Notes: generated from the sequence alone by a model not told the origin. A stretch of DNA of 64,000 nt from Lamellibrachia columna (GCA_963662155.1 OY759273.1:23308536-23372535); one strand, 5' to 3'. Shown: positions 50,117-62,427, numbered from the stretch's first letter. A program made the numbers and translations.

Positions 50117-51278
50117 AAGATTTAACAAGATTTAACAAGATTTGCCATCCAAGCCAAAGGCCCAGATGGCAAGTGGACAAGGAAGCCATTGGCTTATCGA
50201 GAGTCCAACAATGTTCATCTACTTATAGCCCGCCCTCCTGAGATATGTGTCAACCTTGTTTTTAAACATATTCACGCTGCTAGCAGTTACACAATCTGTA
50301 GATAATTTGTTCCATTCATTTATTGTCCTCTGTGAGAACGAGTGCTTCCTGATGTCCAATCTACATTGATCCTTTACTAATTTTACCTCATGTCCTCTAG
50401 TTCTGCTATCCTTCTTGAGTGAGAAAAACATATTTCTATCAATATTTTCATACCCATTCAATATCTTAAAAACTTCAATCTGATCTCCTCTTAACCTCCT
50501 TGTCTCTAGAGTTGTTAAACCACATTCTTTCAGGCGTTCTTCATAACTAAGGTCTCTCAGTTCTGGAATCATTTTAGTTGCTCTCCTTTGTATGCGTTCA
50601 AGCGTATCTATATCCTTCTTACGATATGGTCTCCATGCTTGTATACAGTATTCTAAATGAGGTATAACTATTGCTTTATAAAGAGGTATAATTAACTTTT
50701 TTCCCTTGTATGTTATGTTTCTTCTAATCAATCCAAGAATTTGATTACCCTTTGAAGCTGCAATACCACACTGCTCCGAAACTTTCATATCAGCGCTTAT
50801 TGTAACTCCTAAGTCCTTTTCTTTTACAGTAGTACCCAGAACAGTATCTCCCATTTTATAGTTTACATTCAAGTTCCTATGTCCTGTATGTAGGGATTTA
50901 CATTTCCCAAAATTGAACAACATCTGCCATTTCTCAGACCATTTCACTAATCTGTCTAGATCGTTTTGTAAATGTTGTTTATCACCATCAGTATTAACCT
51001 TTCTAAACAGTTTTGTGTCATCCGCAAATTTCAGTACGTTACTTGTTATACTGTCGTCCAAGTCATTGATATAAATTAAGAATAATATAGGTCCTAATAC
51101 TGATCCTTGAGGTACCCCACTCAAAACCGATTTCCAATTTGAAACTTCTCCATCTACTACAACTCGTTGTCTTCTGTCAGTCAGCCATTGTTCTATCCAG
51201 TCAGTTATGCTATCCCGATACCATAGGCTTTTAATTTAAGTAGTAATCTTTGATGTGGCACTTTGTCAAAAGCTTAAA
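50117..51278 (-). mobile_element. 5'-truncated CR1-like LINE (LINE-C)
   Basis: Tail units aacaagattt at 50123-50142, then the family 3' region and an open minus-strand frame (51124-50219, 301 codons) from [13 protein letters not shown] through FADDTKLF to YLRRAGYK. Homology to LINE-A and LINE-B extends upstream to about 51278 across a one-base deletion near 51214 (tatcccgatacc). The empty site is at about 16672, where gtaggatttga continues directly into cgataacgctaaacataa. Nearly identical to LINE-B. Confidence 0.9.
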
Positions 51279-51464
51279 ACGACGATACCGCTAAACATAA
51301 AACGACGAAGGCATTATTCTGCTTACGGATTTATCACATTGTGAGAACAATGACTGGGTATGTGTTTTGCGATCAAAATATACGTGTTCTGAGGTCACAA
51401 AGGCAAAGTTGTAAATAAATACAGCAAGTGTAATTATTTTAATCAGTGATATGATCTTTCTGCA

Positions 51465-51693
<229 letters not shown>

Positions 51694-51699
51694 GCAAAA

Positions 51700-52108
51700 A
51701 GTTCATATCAATAATTTTAAGAATTACACTTTCTGTATTTATTTACAACTTTGTAACCTCAGAACACGTACATATATAAATATATATATATATATAATTT
51801 TTTATTTCAGCCAATCTATCAGTATGTCCATAGAAATTAATAATTACATAGATTAAAACAGTATATTTAAAAATTATGCAACATTAAGACCCATTGATGC
51901 CGCACTTGTTTTTAAAGTACCGTACGTGTCGTTATTTGCAATGTTCTGTATAATGGAATTCAGTGACTTGTCAGTCATAGTTATTAAGCTATGTATAGCC
52001 TTTCTGATGACACATTTACATGAGTTGACATTAGCCGTAGCGAACATGTGGTTAGCGCTACATCTCATAAGCAGTCTGTTCAATATCCTGTAGGAGTTGT
52101 TATAAGTC
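51700..52108. other. Duplicated DNA and P4/P5 junction
   Basis: About 51710-51780 is a decayed tandem copy of 51400-51450. 51860-52108 matches 16840-17070. At 52108-52110 sequence switches to homology with about 510 onward, which is the breakpoint between the P4-type and P1/P5-type blocks. Confidence 0.55.
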
Positions 52109-52679
52109 ATTTACCATTTAACCATTCATCTACCAACAAGTTAAACTGCAAGTATTTATTTAAAATCTGTGATTTAGTTTAAGAGGCTCCAGAGCACAAC
52201 AATATGACTACCCTAATTTACATTTTTATGATGTGTATACTTGCATGAATGTTCACGTTTGCCCAATTTGACTGAAACAAAAACCATCTTAATACAGAAT
52301 GCACTACAAATGCGACATCGCTTGCCCGATCCTAGACAGAAACTATTTAATAAATTATTGTGTCAGCAAAGAATAGATATTTTACCAACAATAACGGCTA
52401 TTACTTTATCAATCAAATTTATATAAAAAAACACCTACATAATTTCTGTCCTACACACCCGAAACAGACAGGAATATGAGGCTTGTCGCTGGTGTTTCTG
52501 ACCACACACAGGCAAAGTACTTTACTGTATTGTTGGTAGATAATTGTGTTAATTGCTGTCTGCCTAACCACTGTGTTCCCAACATTTCACCGTCGCAAAC
52601 TGTTATCCACATTCTGCAAAATATGCGCTGGTGACAGCATACGAACACATAACACAATACGAATATGTTTTTGGTTACA

Positions 52680-52905
52680 AGGTTACCAGCGAAATATGTT
52701 CTATACCACAGGTCCGGCGAGAAAAAGTCTGGCGTGTGGTAATGGACTGCAACAGGCTAGCCATTTAATAACACAGGTTGGGGACCAAGAGAACCGAACG
52801 ACAATGGAAATTTTCCTTTATTTGGAACTTCCATCCGGGCTGGAAGACCTGGGTTGACCGTCCTGATACAAAAGTTTGCTTCATCGTGAATATTATATAT
52901 GAGGT
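52680..52905 (+). pseudogene. Broken second-half CTLD exon (exon Y, copy P5)
   Basis: Homologous to exon Y of P1, but the ttacaggg acceptor is ttacaagg, CAA of WQW is TAA at 52740-52742, the NYTG block reads NNTG, and one base is lost in the FICEY codons (ttcatcgtgaat). No exon X precedes it; the homologous intron begins at 52110. Clearly non-functional. Confidence 0.85.
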
Positions 52906-53514
52906 TCCAGTGCCAGTTGGCAGTTGCGCGGTGTTCCCGTTGTGGTACTAAACAACCACCAGCACCAATCGGAATAAATATTGTAGAGCATCACGTCGTA
53001 TATGATAATATACGTTACTATCAGGAGCAATTATCAATGCCCTTTACGAACATTTCTCTGTATGTAGATGTTTGCAACCCACAACATGGCATCACTTAGT
53101 TTTCTCATTCTAATAGAGACTACCCAAAATAAATCCTATTGCAGCAACTTCTAAACCATCAAAGTTAGCATAAACAAAACGAATTTCGAGTTGCCTCCGT
53201 TGAGTGGATATGGTCATGTGACGGTAAATTGCCGCCATGTTTATAATCAAGATCTAACCGCTACTGGTTGTGGGTGTTATACACTCATGGAGTCAAACCC
53301 TCGGATGTTGTAAGAATAGCGATAATAAACATGTATTTAATAATTGCTTGCTAACATCTAACATTTTATATTTCACAAATTGTGCTGTGATTTTGAGTAC
53401 CCTGGTAACCGCTAAAGTGGTTCTTCCTAGTTATACCCAGGAATGTTTAGTAACAATAAAGTACGCGGCTAATGTATAAGTTGACTTGATATTATAGTGC
53501 TGTTTGAAGTCATA
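52906..53514 (+). other. 3' flank of lectin P5
   Basis: Colinear with 1316-1924, including a cggaataaatattg poly(A) signal near 52970. No gene seen. Confidence 0.55.
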
Positions 53515-54110
53515 TTCACCTGTCCTTTTCGTCATTCTCATTTCCTCTTGGTCTTGTCGTATTTAGAAATGAAACAGCCAACTGGGAAATATATGACAGA
53601 GATAGCCGTATACAGATTATAGAAAAAATATGTAGTTCATACCTGTTATTCTTGCCAGCTTGTGCATCTTCGTCGACCTCAAGCTCTGCCTGTAAGGCAA
53701 GCAACCTGTTGGTCGAGCAGAAAACGAAGAAGACTATATGCTGGACTGTGTCCATCATACTTATCACTAGTGGTTCTTTGCTGGCACGCACAATATATCA
53801 ATTAACACTGTGTCCTTTGAAGTGAGAGTAGATGATGCCGTGTACGAACTGTCTGATTCGACCATGGACTCCACGATGGATGTCAGTCATGCCGGCAGCA
53901 CTATCGTATCCCTGCCTGCGCATCTCTGCGACCACATTCCCATATTCTTCCTGGGTAACTATAAAGTATGTCGACAATGCTTCACCAGTTGTGCCATCAG
54001 CCAGTTCCCGTTTCCACAGCTAGGTCTAGGTAGGGCGGACACTCCGTTCGCATGTCAGAAGGTTCTTCACATTGACCATCACTTCACCCACTTACTCGGC
54101 AGCTGGTAAC
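53515..54110 (-). pseudogene. hAT-like transposase relic, copy B
   Basis: Better-preserved paralogue of 1925-2520. The minus strand reads ADGTTGEALSTYFIVTQEEY, then MRRQGYDSAAGMTDIHRGV, RASKEPLVISMMDTVQHIVF and LLALQAELEVDEDAQAGK. The RxQGYDxAxxM ... GV motif followed by ASKEPxVxxMMDTVQ is characteristic of DUF4371/ZMYM1-like hAT transposase domains. Stops interrupt it and the N-terminal zinc finger and C-terminal dimerisation domain are not seen. Confidence 0.62.
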
Positions 54111-54689
54111 GGTTCACTGATGTGGAAGCCCTTGAGTACGTGCATACGGCTATCTATGCGCCTGGTCATTTATATATCGTGTTCCTGCTAGTGCCCAGTC
54201 AAGTTTTGGCATTGAGAACTTCTTGCCCCCAAATCATGTACAACTGCCGGTTTCATGAAGTGTTTGCACCGTACAAAAATGCGTACGTTTCACGTAAATC
54301 ACGCGTGTGACCAAATGTTGTACATCCATTTTGAAGTACTCTCATAAGGCAGACCGGTTCATTCAATCACCAACTTGACTTCAGCCACACAGCAATTACT
54401 GCGCGAAGACTATACCATTATACTATATGCGTTTCAGTTCAGCTTACCCATTTTTAAACTTGTCTTTAAACTTAGACACTGACCAATCATAATCACTCTA
54501 TCCATGTATTTCAGACACACAATTATTAGTAAGAAATACAGTAAAAGAAACAACTTTGTTAAAAAATGTCAAGAAAAGAAAAATAGGAAGACAAGTGGAG
54601 GAAATAACAAGTACTAAAACAACATGCTGACAAATCTTTTGTAGAACGTTACCTGCAGTTTGTCTAACAATGTACGTTTTATTGTATGT

Positions 54690-54885
54690 ATCGTACGATA
54701 GCGCCACCTCGCGGACTCGTACAAAAATGAGGTCGGTTTCTATATTTAATCATCACTTGGCGACAGTAGCCGATACTATTTATGACGCATTATTTGGCTA
54801 CACCGATATTAGATTTAATCGTACGATAGTGCCACCTCACTGAGTCTGAATAATCAAATGTTTGTTCCTGGTCGGTTGGTATATA
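54690..54885 (+). repeat. Direct-repeat pair and LINE-A empty site
   Basis: Same cgtacgatagcgccacctcg repeats as at 3226-3425. The second runs uninterrupted through ggttggtatatatacggtta into the DNA that lies at 8353 in the P1 block. Confidence 0.65.
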
Positions 54886-54973
54886 TACGGTTACGTCGAG
54901 ATAGCTCAACTGAATTTGTGTTGTCCCCTCGTAGTTTATTTATAATCACGTGCCAGGCGGCCAGTTGTACTAG

Positions 54974-55061
54974 AAAGACAGGGTCACGTGTGCCGAGGAT
55001 GACGATTACCGTCCTTGTTGTCGTGGAGGATTCCGTGGATTCACACGTAACAGTTGTTTTG
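54974..55061 (+). CDS. Candidate Cys-rich exon, copy in P5 block
   Basis: Identical over 88 bp, and over the flanking acceptor-like tactag and donor GTAAGTG, to 8442-8529. Just outside, differences resume (agttgtactag against aattctactag upstream; gtgaca against gtgtca downstream). Read through the donor, the frame would stop at once (TGA 55067-55069), whereas the first copy would continue for two more cysteines, which suggests the donor is used. Function and partner exons unknown. Confidence 0.4.
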
Positions 55062-55413
55062 GTAAGTGACAATGTTCATAACGTATAAAGTAATATTTGC
55101 AGCTGATGCACACGACTTGTTGTTAACTCGAGTTTTACGCAGTATTTGATATGAACGTGTTATATTTCCTGAATAAGTCAGTGTTTGATTCGTTAGTTAG
55201 AATAATGTTTTCCTGAATGTTTGGAAGATGACTGTGGCCTATGGACGGTCTGTAAACAGTGGCGGAACTAAACAGGTTTTGAACGACGACATAAAATGAG
55301 TGTCATAACAAGGTTACTAACTATGTATAGTACACACGCACGTTTATAGACACGTTTATTGTACCAGTATTATCAATGCAGATAAATAGATCGAATTCTA
55401 CCTTGGGCTCCGT

Positions 55414-55531
55414 CAGTGGCGTGTCTAGGATCTCGCAAGGGGAGGCCAAATTGGGGCAAACTTAGTCACCCAAAAAAAATTACACAAGAGGGAAGCCATG
55501 GCCCAATGCCCCACGCCTACATACGCCACTG
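55414..55531. mobile_element. hAT-type MITE with 8-bp target duplication
   Basis: 118-bp element from cagtggcgtgtcta to catacgccactg, with inverted ends CAGTGGCG/CGCCACTG. The flanking 8-mers GGCTCCGT (55406-55413) and GGCTCCAT (55532-55539) differ at one base, the target duplication length of hAT elements. It is the same insertion as 8914-9022, so it predates the block duplication. Confidence 0.8.
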
Positions 55532-55539
55532 GGCTCCAT

Positions 55540-56960
55540 CAAATCGCATTGATATATGAAAAGAAAATTTTATTTTCGGGATATCAACAAGGAAAATTGA
55601 AATTTCAATAAATCCAATGTTGCGTCTTAGCGGACAACGAACTCGGCTGTCAGCGTTTGGCATTCGCTGATTACAAATTCATTTGCGAGCGTTCCTGCAA
55701 TAAAAAACATCCAATCAGACGAATTGTTGAAGATAGAAATGAATGGCGTCGATTACTTTCTATCTAGCCTGGATTACCCGGACTCCATGCTGTGGCGCCA
55801 GCAAACATATTCGCCTGAATGCAAAGTGTACTTTTCTTTGTGTGACGGAAATTATGTATGCACCCTGATTATGGGTACACACATAATTAGCTAATTACGA
55901 TGGCATACGGGAATTTGGTTAATTTATAAAATAAGAGTGAACTTGACTTAGTTTATACGATGCAATTCGAATTAACTTTGACCTTTTTAACATTATATTG
56001 ATAAAACTGTTAGACAGAATCGTTAAATCAGTTGCAAAAAAGTTGCGTAGAATGACGACAATGATGCTGATTGGCTGCTAGAGTTTCACGGGAAAGCCTA
56101 CACAAAACGGAGTGGTGAGTGGCAACAACGTCGCTGCGGCCAGACTTTCTTCTCAGCGAATTTACGAAGTCGAGTGAGAGTAGAATAAGCTTTTCCCCTG
56201 TGTGGCTGACTGAGTGAATAGGTTATAGTATGTAATCAGACGGATGTGTATAGCATATGCCTTCGTGTTCCATTTGGAATGTTTATGGTTTGCTTGGGAA
56301 ATTCGAGTGTAAATCAGCGAATTAACTTTAACAATCGAAGCGATTGATATATTTTGCGATGTTAAGTCATTACACATACATTTATTTGAGTAGTAGCATT
56401 TAAGAAAAAAGGAGCGCGTATTTGTTTTCAATGTTATTTCGCAGACGGCGGCTCCATGATATAGGATCTTTCAGGCATTTGAGCTCAAGAAGCATGCATG
56501 TATTGTTGGCTCTGGGTTCTGGCGCAGATCATCTGCCCTACTAGTAATAACACACACTAGCAGGTAATATTTTGTCCAGGAACACTGTCGGAGTCCAAAG
56601 TTTGCTGACCAAGCAGCCGGTCTAAATATACCAGTCAGTTTAAATACACAACATGTGCCAGTGACTGGCCCGCCTTTTATATTATGAGATGGATCACAAT
56701 TTATGTTACCATTGGTGGAAATGTATCCGTGTCTTTAATGCTGTTCGGAAATATTGATTTTGACTTAAATAACTGCTGAATGTCTTGCACGTACAACTAT
56801 GTTCACCAAATATTTATTATAAATAAAACATTAATGTACACAAGCAATATTGTTGTTTTGAAACGTTGTATACTGCGCAAAAAAACACATTAACGACACC
56901 CATGATGTATTTTAATATGTGCCTATTTATATCTGCAGTGGCTGACACATTTGTGAGGAA
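55540..56960 (+). other. Intergenic DNA and upstream region of lectin P6
   Basis: Colinear with 9340-10730 and then with 38330-38602. Compared with 10060-10730, about 370 bp between ccagtcag and tttaaatacac (near 56640) are deleted. A possible acceptor atatctgcag lies about 25 bp before the ATG, suggesting a further 5' untranslated exon. No other gene seen. Confidence 0.5.
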
Positions 56961-57428
56961 ATGTCAACAAGTACATATACACATGTGATGTGTGTCTGTC
57001 TGGCCTTGTGCGTCTGGCAAAGTCCCTTGACCGCTCAACCGACTATTGAACAGTGCTCTGAAAGCAGTGATCGCCAGGTGGTGCTCATGGAGCAGGTTAT
57101 TTTAATGATAGAGTCAAAGAATAACCACCAGATCGCTCTGATGGAACAGATGCATTCCACTGTGCGCTCAGTTGACAGAAGGATGGAGGAGTCCAACTTT
57201 GTCGTTGATCGCCAAATGACACTCATGGGACAGATGCTTTCCATTCTGACTTCAGTTTACAGAAGGATGGAGGAAATAAAGCATGTAGGTGACCGCCAGG
57301 TGGTATCCATGGTGCAGATGTATTCCACTATGCAATCAGTTGAAGGAAGGATGGAGGAAACTAAATATGTGGATGACCGCCAAGTGGCACTGCTGCAATC
57401 ATTTGACAGATGGAGGAATCCAACGAAG
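56961..57428 (+). CDS. Lectin exon 1 (signal peptide and heptad repeats), copy P6
   Basis: 156 codons from ATG. Residues 8-25 are a signal peptide core (VMCVCLALCVWQSPLTA). Residues 37-54 are a partial repeat, then three 28-residue repeats follow (55-82, 83-110, 111-138) of the form DRQxxLMEQMxSTxxSVxRRMEExxxV, and a partial repeat. Twenty-eight residues equal four heptads, so this should be an oligomerising coiled-coil stalk in front of the lectin domain. Oddity: relative to P3 and to the repeat consensus four bases are missing near 57412, so the exon ends AAG|GTAACG in phase 0, while exon X needs phase 1. Joined directly, the frame would stop at once. Confidence 0.75.
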
Positions 57429-57657
57429 GTAACGACACTTTCAGATATAGTTATGGTGAGAGCAGTGCTGAAGCAACATGCTGAATATGGCTGTATAGAA
57501 AATCTCGAATTTCAAATATAATAATAGCTTGACAACACATAAAAGATAAATACTTCACATGTTGACTTTAAATGAAATGTTTGGCGCTATTCAAATACAG
57601 GTGTTGAGTAAAAATGAGTTGATCCAACACGCAGCCTCGTCTTCGGATGTAAAGTGC

Positions 57658-57841
<184 letters not shown>

Positions 57842-58044
57842 TCACTAATTAACGAAAATTATTAAATTATTATTAAATATTAATTAATTCACGAACATTA
57901 TTAGAAAAACAAATTACGGATTTGTAAAAGCATGTTTTTATAAGAAACATACCATGCATCTATCTTGTAATCCAAGAAAAAATATATTAATCACATTGAG
58001 TACCACCGGTTATTATGTTTTTCTCTGAACACACACACACACAC

Positions 58045-58196
<152 letters not shown>

Positions 58197-58261
58197 GGAA
58201 GAAAACACACACAAAACTGTGGTATTCAATGTAATTATTTTTTTCTTTTCTTTGGTTACAA

Positions 58262-58500
58262 AGCATCATTAAGCATAATCATGAAATGGAACGCGCAAGT
58301 CATTATCAGAAAAAAAGTTCACCAAAGATTTATGTTGGAAATGCAATTTGGAATAAATATGTTCTCAGTTAATTAAAGATATTGTTCAGATAACGTGTTT
58401 TTAAAAGGATGTAAGGAGTTACAATTTCTTTTAGGTGTTTCTTTTGGTTAATGCATCAAATATTACTTACATTTATATACTTAAGCAAGGCTTTCAGTCG
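58262..58500 (-). pseudogene. LINE 3'-end relic upstream of exon X (P6)
   Basis: Matches the relics at 39918-40245 and 42940-43205 (aagcataatcatgaa, aaatgcaatttggaataaat, ttaatgcatcaaatatt) but more decayed, with the coding tail mostly lost. Confidence 0.55.
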
Positions 58501-58652
58501 TATATTTAAGCAAGAAAATGTTCAGCTATGAGTGCACCTTATCGGCAACAGCACAACACGTGATGTTATATATTTGAAACAAAGATGGTTGTAGTAATTA
58601 TTATAAAAGTTGAATGCAAATGTATACTGACTGTTGTTGTGCGGTGTTTTAG

Positions 58653-58823
58653 GACTTAAATGTTTGAAAGAAAACGACGATGGTAAACGACCGTGCTACA
58701 AGTTTGTCCAAGTTAAAATGGCATGGGACGACTCAAGAACCTGCCGCAACCTTGGAGAGGGAGTTGACTTTGTCTCCATAGAGTCGCAACAAGAGAAAAA
58801 CTTTCTCTCTTCTCTCATTAAAG
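58653..58823 (+). CDS. First-half CTLD exon (exon X, copy P6)
   Basis: 171 bp, acceptor gtgttttag, donor G|GTTAGC, phase 1-1. Reads GLKCLKENDDGKRPCYKF, MAWDDSRTCR, FVSIESQQEKNFLSSLIKG. It keeps the tryptophan usual in the CTLD helix (WDDSRT), which the other copies have as Arg. One codon is added (DDG) and one removed just before the helix cysteine (RTCR against RTFCR), so the length is unchanged. Most divergent of the X exons, hence probably the oldest branch. Confidence 0.83.
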
Positions 58824-59989
58824 GTTAGCAATGCAGTAATCACTGAGCATCCATAATATCTGTATAGCCAGTGTGTCATGCATGCCACAAAATCGTGTTC
58901 TTCACCTAGAAAATACTATATTAATACAGCACAATTGCAAATGCAATGTGTTGAATGTGTTCAGTACATCAGTCATTACAATAAAAACAAGAAATAATAA
59001 CGTTGATATTTAATACTTAACTGTTATCCAGCAAACCAGCAAGTCCTCCTGCACGTACTTATTAAACCTGATATTTAATTCAAGTGATCCCAGGGCTCAG
59101 CAATACGACTACACTAATTCACATTGTTATTATGCATATACAGAGAGTTGTATTATGTACACATTGTCTAAAACAAAGCTATCTTTACAGAACGTACTAC
59201 ATATGCGACATTCCATACCAAATCCAAGACACACACTGTTTAATAAATAAGCATGTAAGCAAAGTATACATATTTGACCAACAAGAACGCTTGTTGCTGT
59301 TTTCGATAACAGTTTTTCAAAAACCACGCACACACATAATGTTCTCGGCTCAGATCACGAGTACACTCAACACATGGTATATTTGTGCTAAATAAATACA
59401 GCATTTGCATTAATTGCTTTAAAATCTTGTTTTCTGCGATAACTTGATGTAGAGGAACCGGCCAAAACTGTTTCTTCTGTTTGCATGGAGTTATGAATTG
59501 CGCAAGAGCAATTAAACTAGGAAACGTGACCTTTTCTAAGTTGCATGTTGTGAATTTAAGTCTTGGCTAGCTATTTGTCTAAGCAACGAAATGTTTAATA
59601 TACGAACCTTCCCTTAGGATCCAGGGCACGCCTACATAATTTCAGCACCACACATGCGAAACTAACAGGGATATGAGGGAACAGACATACAGACAGACAT
59701 ACAAACATACATACAGACAGGCAGGCACGGACGAACTCTTATCGTCACTGTTACATATCTGCCAAATTAAATCGACATATTACTTGTTTCGACTGTATAC
59801 ACTTACGTTGGTGTTTCTGACCAAACACGCAGAGTATACTACTGTATTGTTGGTAGATAATTATGTTCGTTGCAGCCTCATACCTAGCCACTGGGTTCCC
59901 TACATTTCACCGTCGCAATCTCTTATCCACTTTCTGCAAAATATGCGCTGATGACACATAGTACAATACCATCATGCTATTGGTTTTAG
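58824..59989 (+). other. Intron of lectin P6
   Basis: No gene seen. Colinear with the P2 and P4 introns at lower identity. Contains a short caga/cata-rich run at 59685-59725. Acceptor tggttttag. Confidence 0.6.
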
Positions 59990-60363
59990 GGTTACCAGCG
60001 AAAAGTGATCTATACCACACGTCTGGCGAGAAAAAGTCTACCGCGTGGCAATGGACTGCAACAGACCATCCGTTTAATTACACAGGTTGGGCACCAAATG
60101 AACCAAATGACACCGGAAACTTTTGCTTTATTTGGAACCATGTTCCTGGCTGGAAGACCTGGGATGACCGTCCTCATACAGAACTTGCTTCATCTGTGAA
60201 TATCATCTATGAGGTTCCAATGCCAGTGGGCAGTTCCGCGGTGTTCCTGTCGTTTTCTTATGCAATCACCAGTGTCAGAACCAGTATGCATATTGTAGAG
60301 CATTACTTTAAGGTAGCTGGGTTGGGTAACGTGTCAGTTGATGTTTTAATTTTTTCCTCATAA
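59990..60363 (+). pseudogene. Second-half CTLD exon (exon Y, copy P6), frameshifted end
   Basis: Good up to GWKTWDDRP: GLPAKSDLYHTSGEKKS, WQWTATDHPFNYTGWAPNEPN, GNFCFIWN. Then one base is missing relative to the other copies (gaacttgcttc against gaagcttgcttc, near 60183), so the frame no longer encodes CFICEY but runs on for about 60 residues (ELASSVNIIYEV ... DVLIFSS) to 60363. The last two conserved cysteines are lost, and the AKC cysteine is Ser. No AATAAA is seen in the usual place. The extended tail overlaps inserted DNA after about 60312. Confidence 0.75.
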
Positions 60364-60603
60364 TATGCTATGAAATGCTGAACTGAACGTCAACACCACA
60401 CATAATCACCAGGCATTATCGTCGTATTTCGCCAATTCATCCTTTAAAAAAACAGTACTTTTGTGGAAATCCCCCTAATTTCTTAGAAACGCTGACGATG
60501 GCTCCATAGTAACGACTGCGTGTGCGTCGATCTTCGAACCAGGTTTATTTTTTCGCCGTGAACGCGGAACATATCGCCTGGTAACTGTGATTCCAGTAGA
60601 CAT

Positions 60604-60662
<59 letters not shown>

Positions 60663-61495
60663 CTCTCTCTCTCTCTCTCTCTAACTAAGCCATGCCCTTA
60701 AGCCAGCAAATGTCAACGCTAACGTAATTTATTGTGCATTTGAAACTATAACGGAAACGGCCAAGTAGATGTGACCTGATGACCCCGCACATAACGGGCC
60801 AATCATAACGGGCCACGTGTTTGTTAGATGGCTGGCGTAACATTATATCGTAGACGACCACACATTACAAATATACAGCTTCAAGGGCCATTATGGCGGC
60901 AAATTAAGGGGACATATAATTTTTTTGAAATGCATGTTACGTTTTGTCAAAAATAAGTAAAACATGAGTGAAAAACAACAATTTCAAGCATGATACGCGA
61001 ATCTATTGACATTTCTGTTATCATTAACAACCAGGAAATGATGCTTAATTAATTTTTGTAGATAAACTACAATGGTTACTGAGATGCAGTTTGGCGTATG
61101 AACTCGTCTTAAACGTAGCAAAATTACACGAATTTGAATTACGATTAGTGAAAAATACACTGCCACTTTTTGCGAACTTTTTCATGGTGGTGTACACACG
61201 TAATTCGTTTATGTTAACGTTTTTCTGAATATTTGACAGTGACACTTTCATACTTATATGTATGTCTTTGTTTCTTTGGAGATTTTCTCTAAACAATATA
61301 ATTTTGCATTTTGTGAATATTGTATCACATTTACAAAAATGTTCTAAAAATCATGTAAACTAACCAAATAAATAAAACAACTCTAAATGTTACTATTATG
61401 GAATATTATATAGTATTTCAACTACAATATGTGAAGAAATGGTAAATTTATTTTTTAAAACTTCTACTGAACCTACTCAATTCAAGACAAGCCTA
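60312..61495. other. 1.2-kb insertion in the P6 3' flank, with (TA)n(TC)n
   Basis: Sequence homologous to the other 3' flanks stops at about 60312 and resumes at about 61496 (tcaatgcgctttgcgaa). The inserted DNA has a TA run at 60608-60658 followed by a TC run to 60682 and no recognisable ORF or inverted ends. Confidence 0.5.
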
Positions 61496-62060
61496 TAGCA
61501 AATATCAATGCGCTTTGCGAATATTTCTCTCCAAGTGGACCTTTGCAACCCACGATATGGCATAACTTAGTGTTCTCGTTCTAATATAGGCTACCCGAAA
61601 TAAATCCTATTGCAGTAGCTTCTAAACCATCACAGTTAGCATAAACAATATGCACTTCACGACACATCTTGTCGACAATCTTCCCGGAATGTCTTCTGTT
61701 AAGATTTGTTCGCTAATTGGCGATTAAAATACGCAATTTCGGGTTGCCGTTGAATGACACATGCGGTCATGTGACGGCAAATTGCCACTTTGTGTATAAT
61801 AACGAGCTAATCGATACTGGTGGTTGGTTTTATATATTCATAGTGTCACACGTGGTAGGATTAAGGTTGATGGACCTAATATTGTATTTAATAATAGGTT
61901 GCTACTTTTTTTCTTCACAAATTGTACTGATTTTGAATAACTGCTAATGTGGTTCTTCGTGGTTATGCACATGTATGTTAAATAGTAATAAAGTACGCGG
62001 TAAATATATAAGTTGCTTTGCTATTATTGTTCTGTTTCAGTCATTCCACCTGTTCTTCCT
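61496..62060 (+). other. 3' flank of lectin P6
   Basis: Colinear with 1430-1925 and 53030-53515 (cctttgcaacccacgat, caaattgccact, aataaagtacgcgg). No gene. Confidence 0.55.
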
Positions 62061-62341
62061 TATACCCTAATTCCCTGTTGGTCTTGCCGTATATACAATC
62101 GAAACAGGGAACTGTATAGCAAAGAAACCCAGATGCAGCTACATTAAGGGAACATACATTAACGGCATGATATACACATTATCTGAATCAGTGGGATAGG
62201 TTATTGCCCCTGGTTAAGATTTGGCCGTTGGTAGTGCACATAAGAACTATTTTAGGAGAATCGTTCAAATGGTGGGATATATAATTCCATTGAGTCAACA
62301 TGGCATACAAATGACCTGGGTCAGCAGGGTTGTAGCATATT

Positions 62342-62427
62342 ATAAATATATGTGTAAGCACACATCTAAGAAGAGGTCCATATGATAAATATATGTGTAA
62401 ACACACATCTAAGAAGAGGTCCATATG
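62342..62427. repeat. 43-bp tandem duplication
   Basis: Two copies (62342-62384, 62385-62427) of a unit with ataaatatatgtgtaa and cacacatctaagaagaggtc, one base different. Confidence 0.9.
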
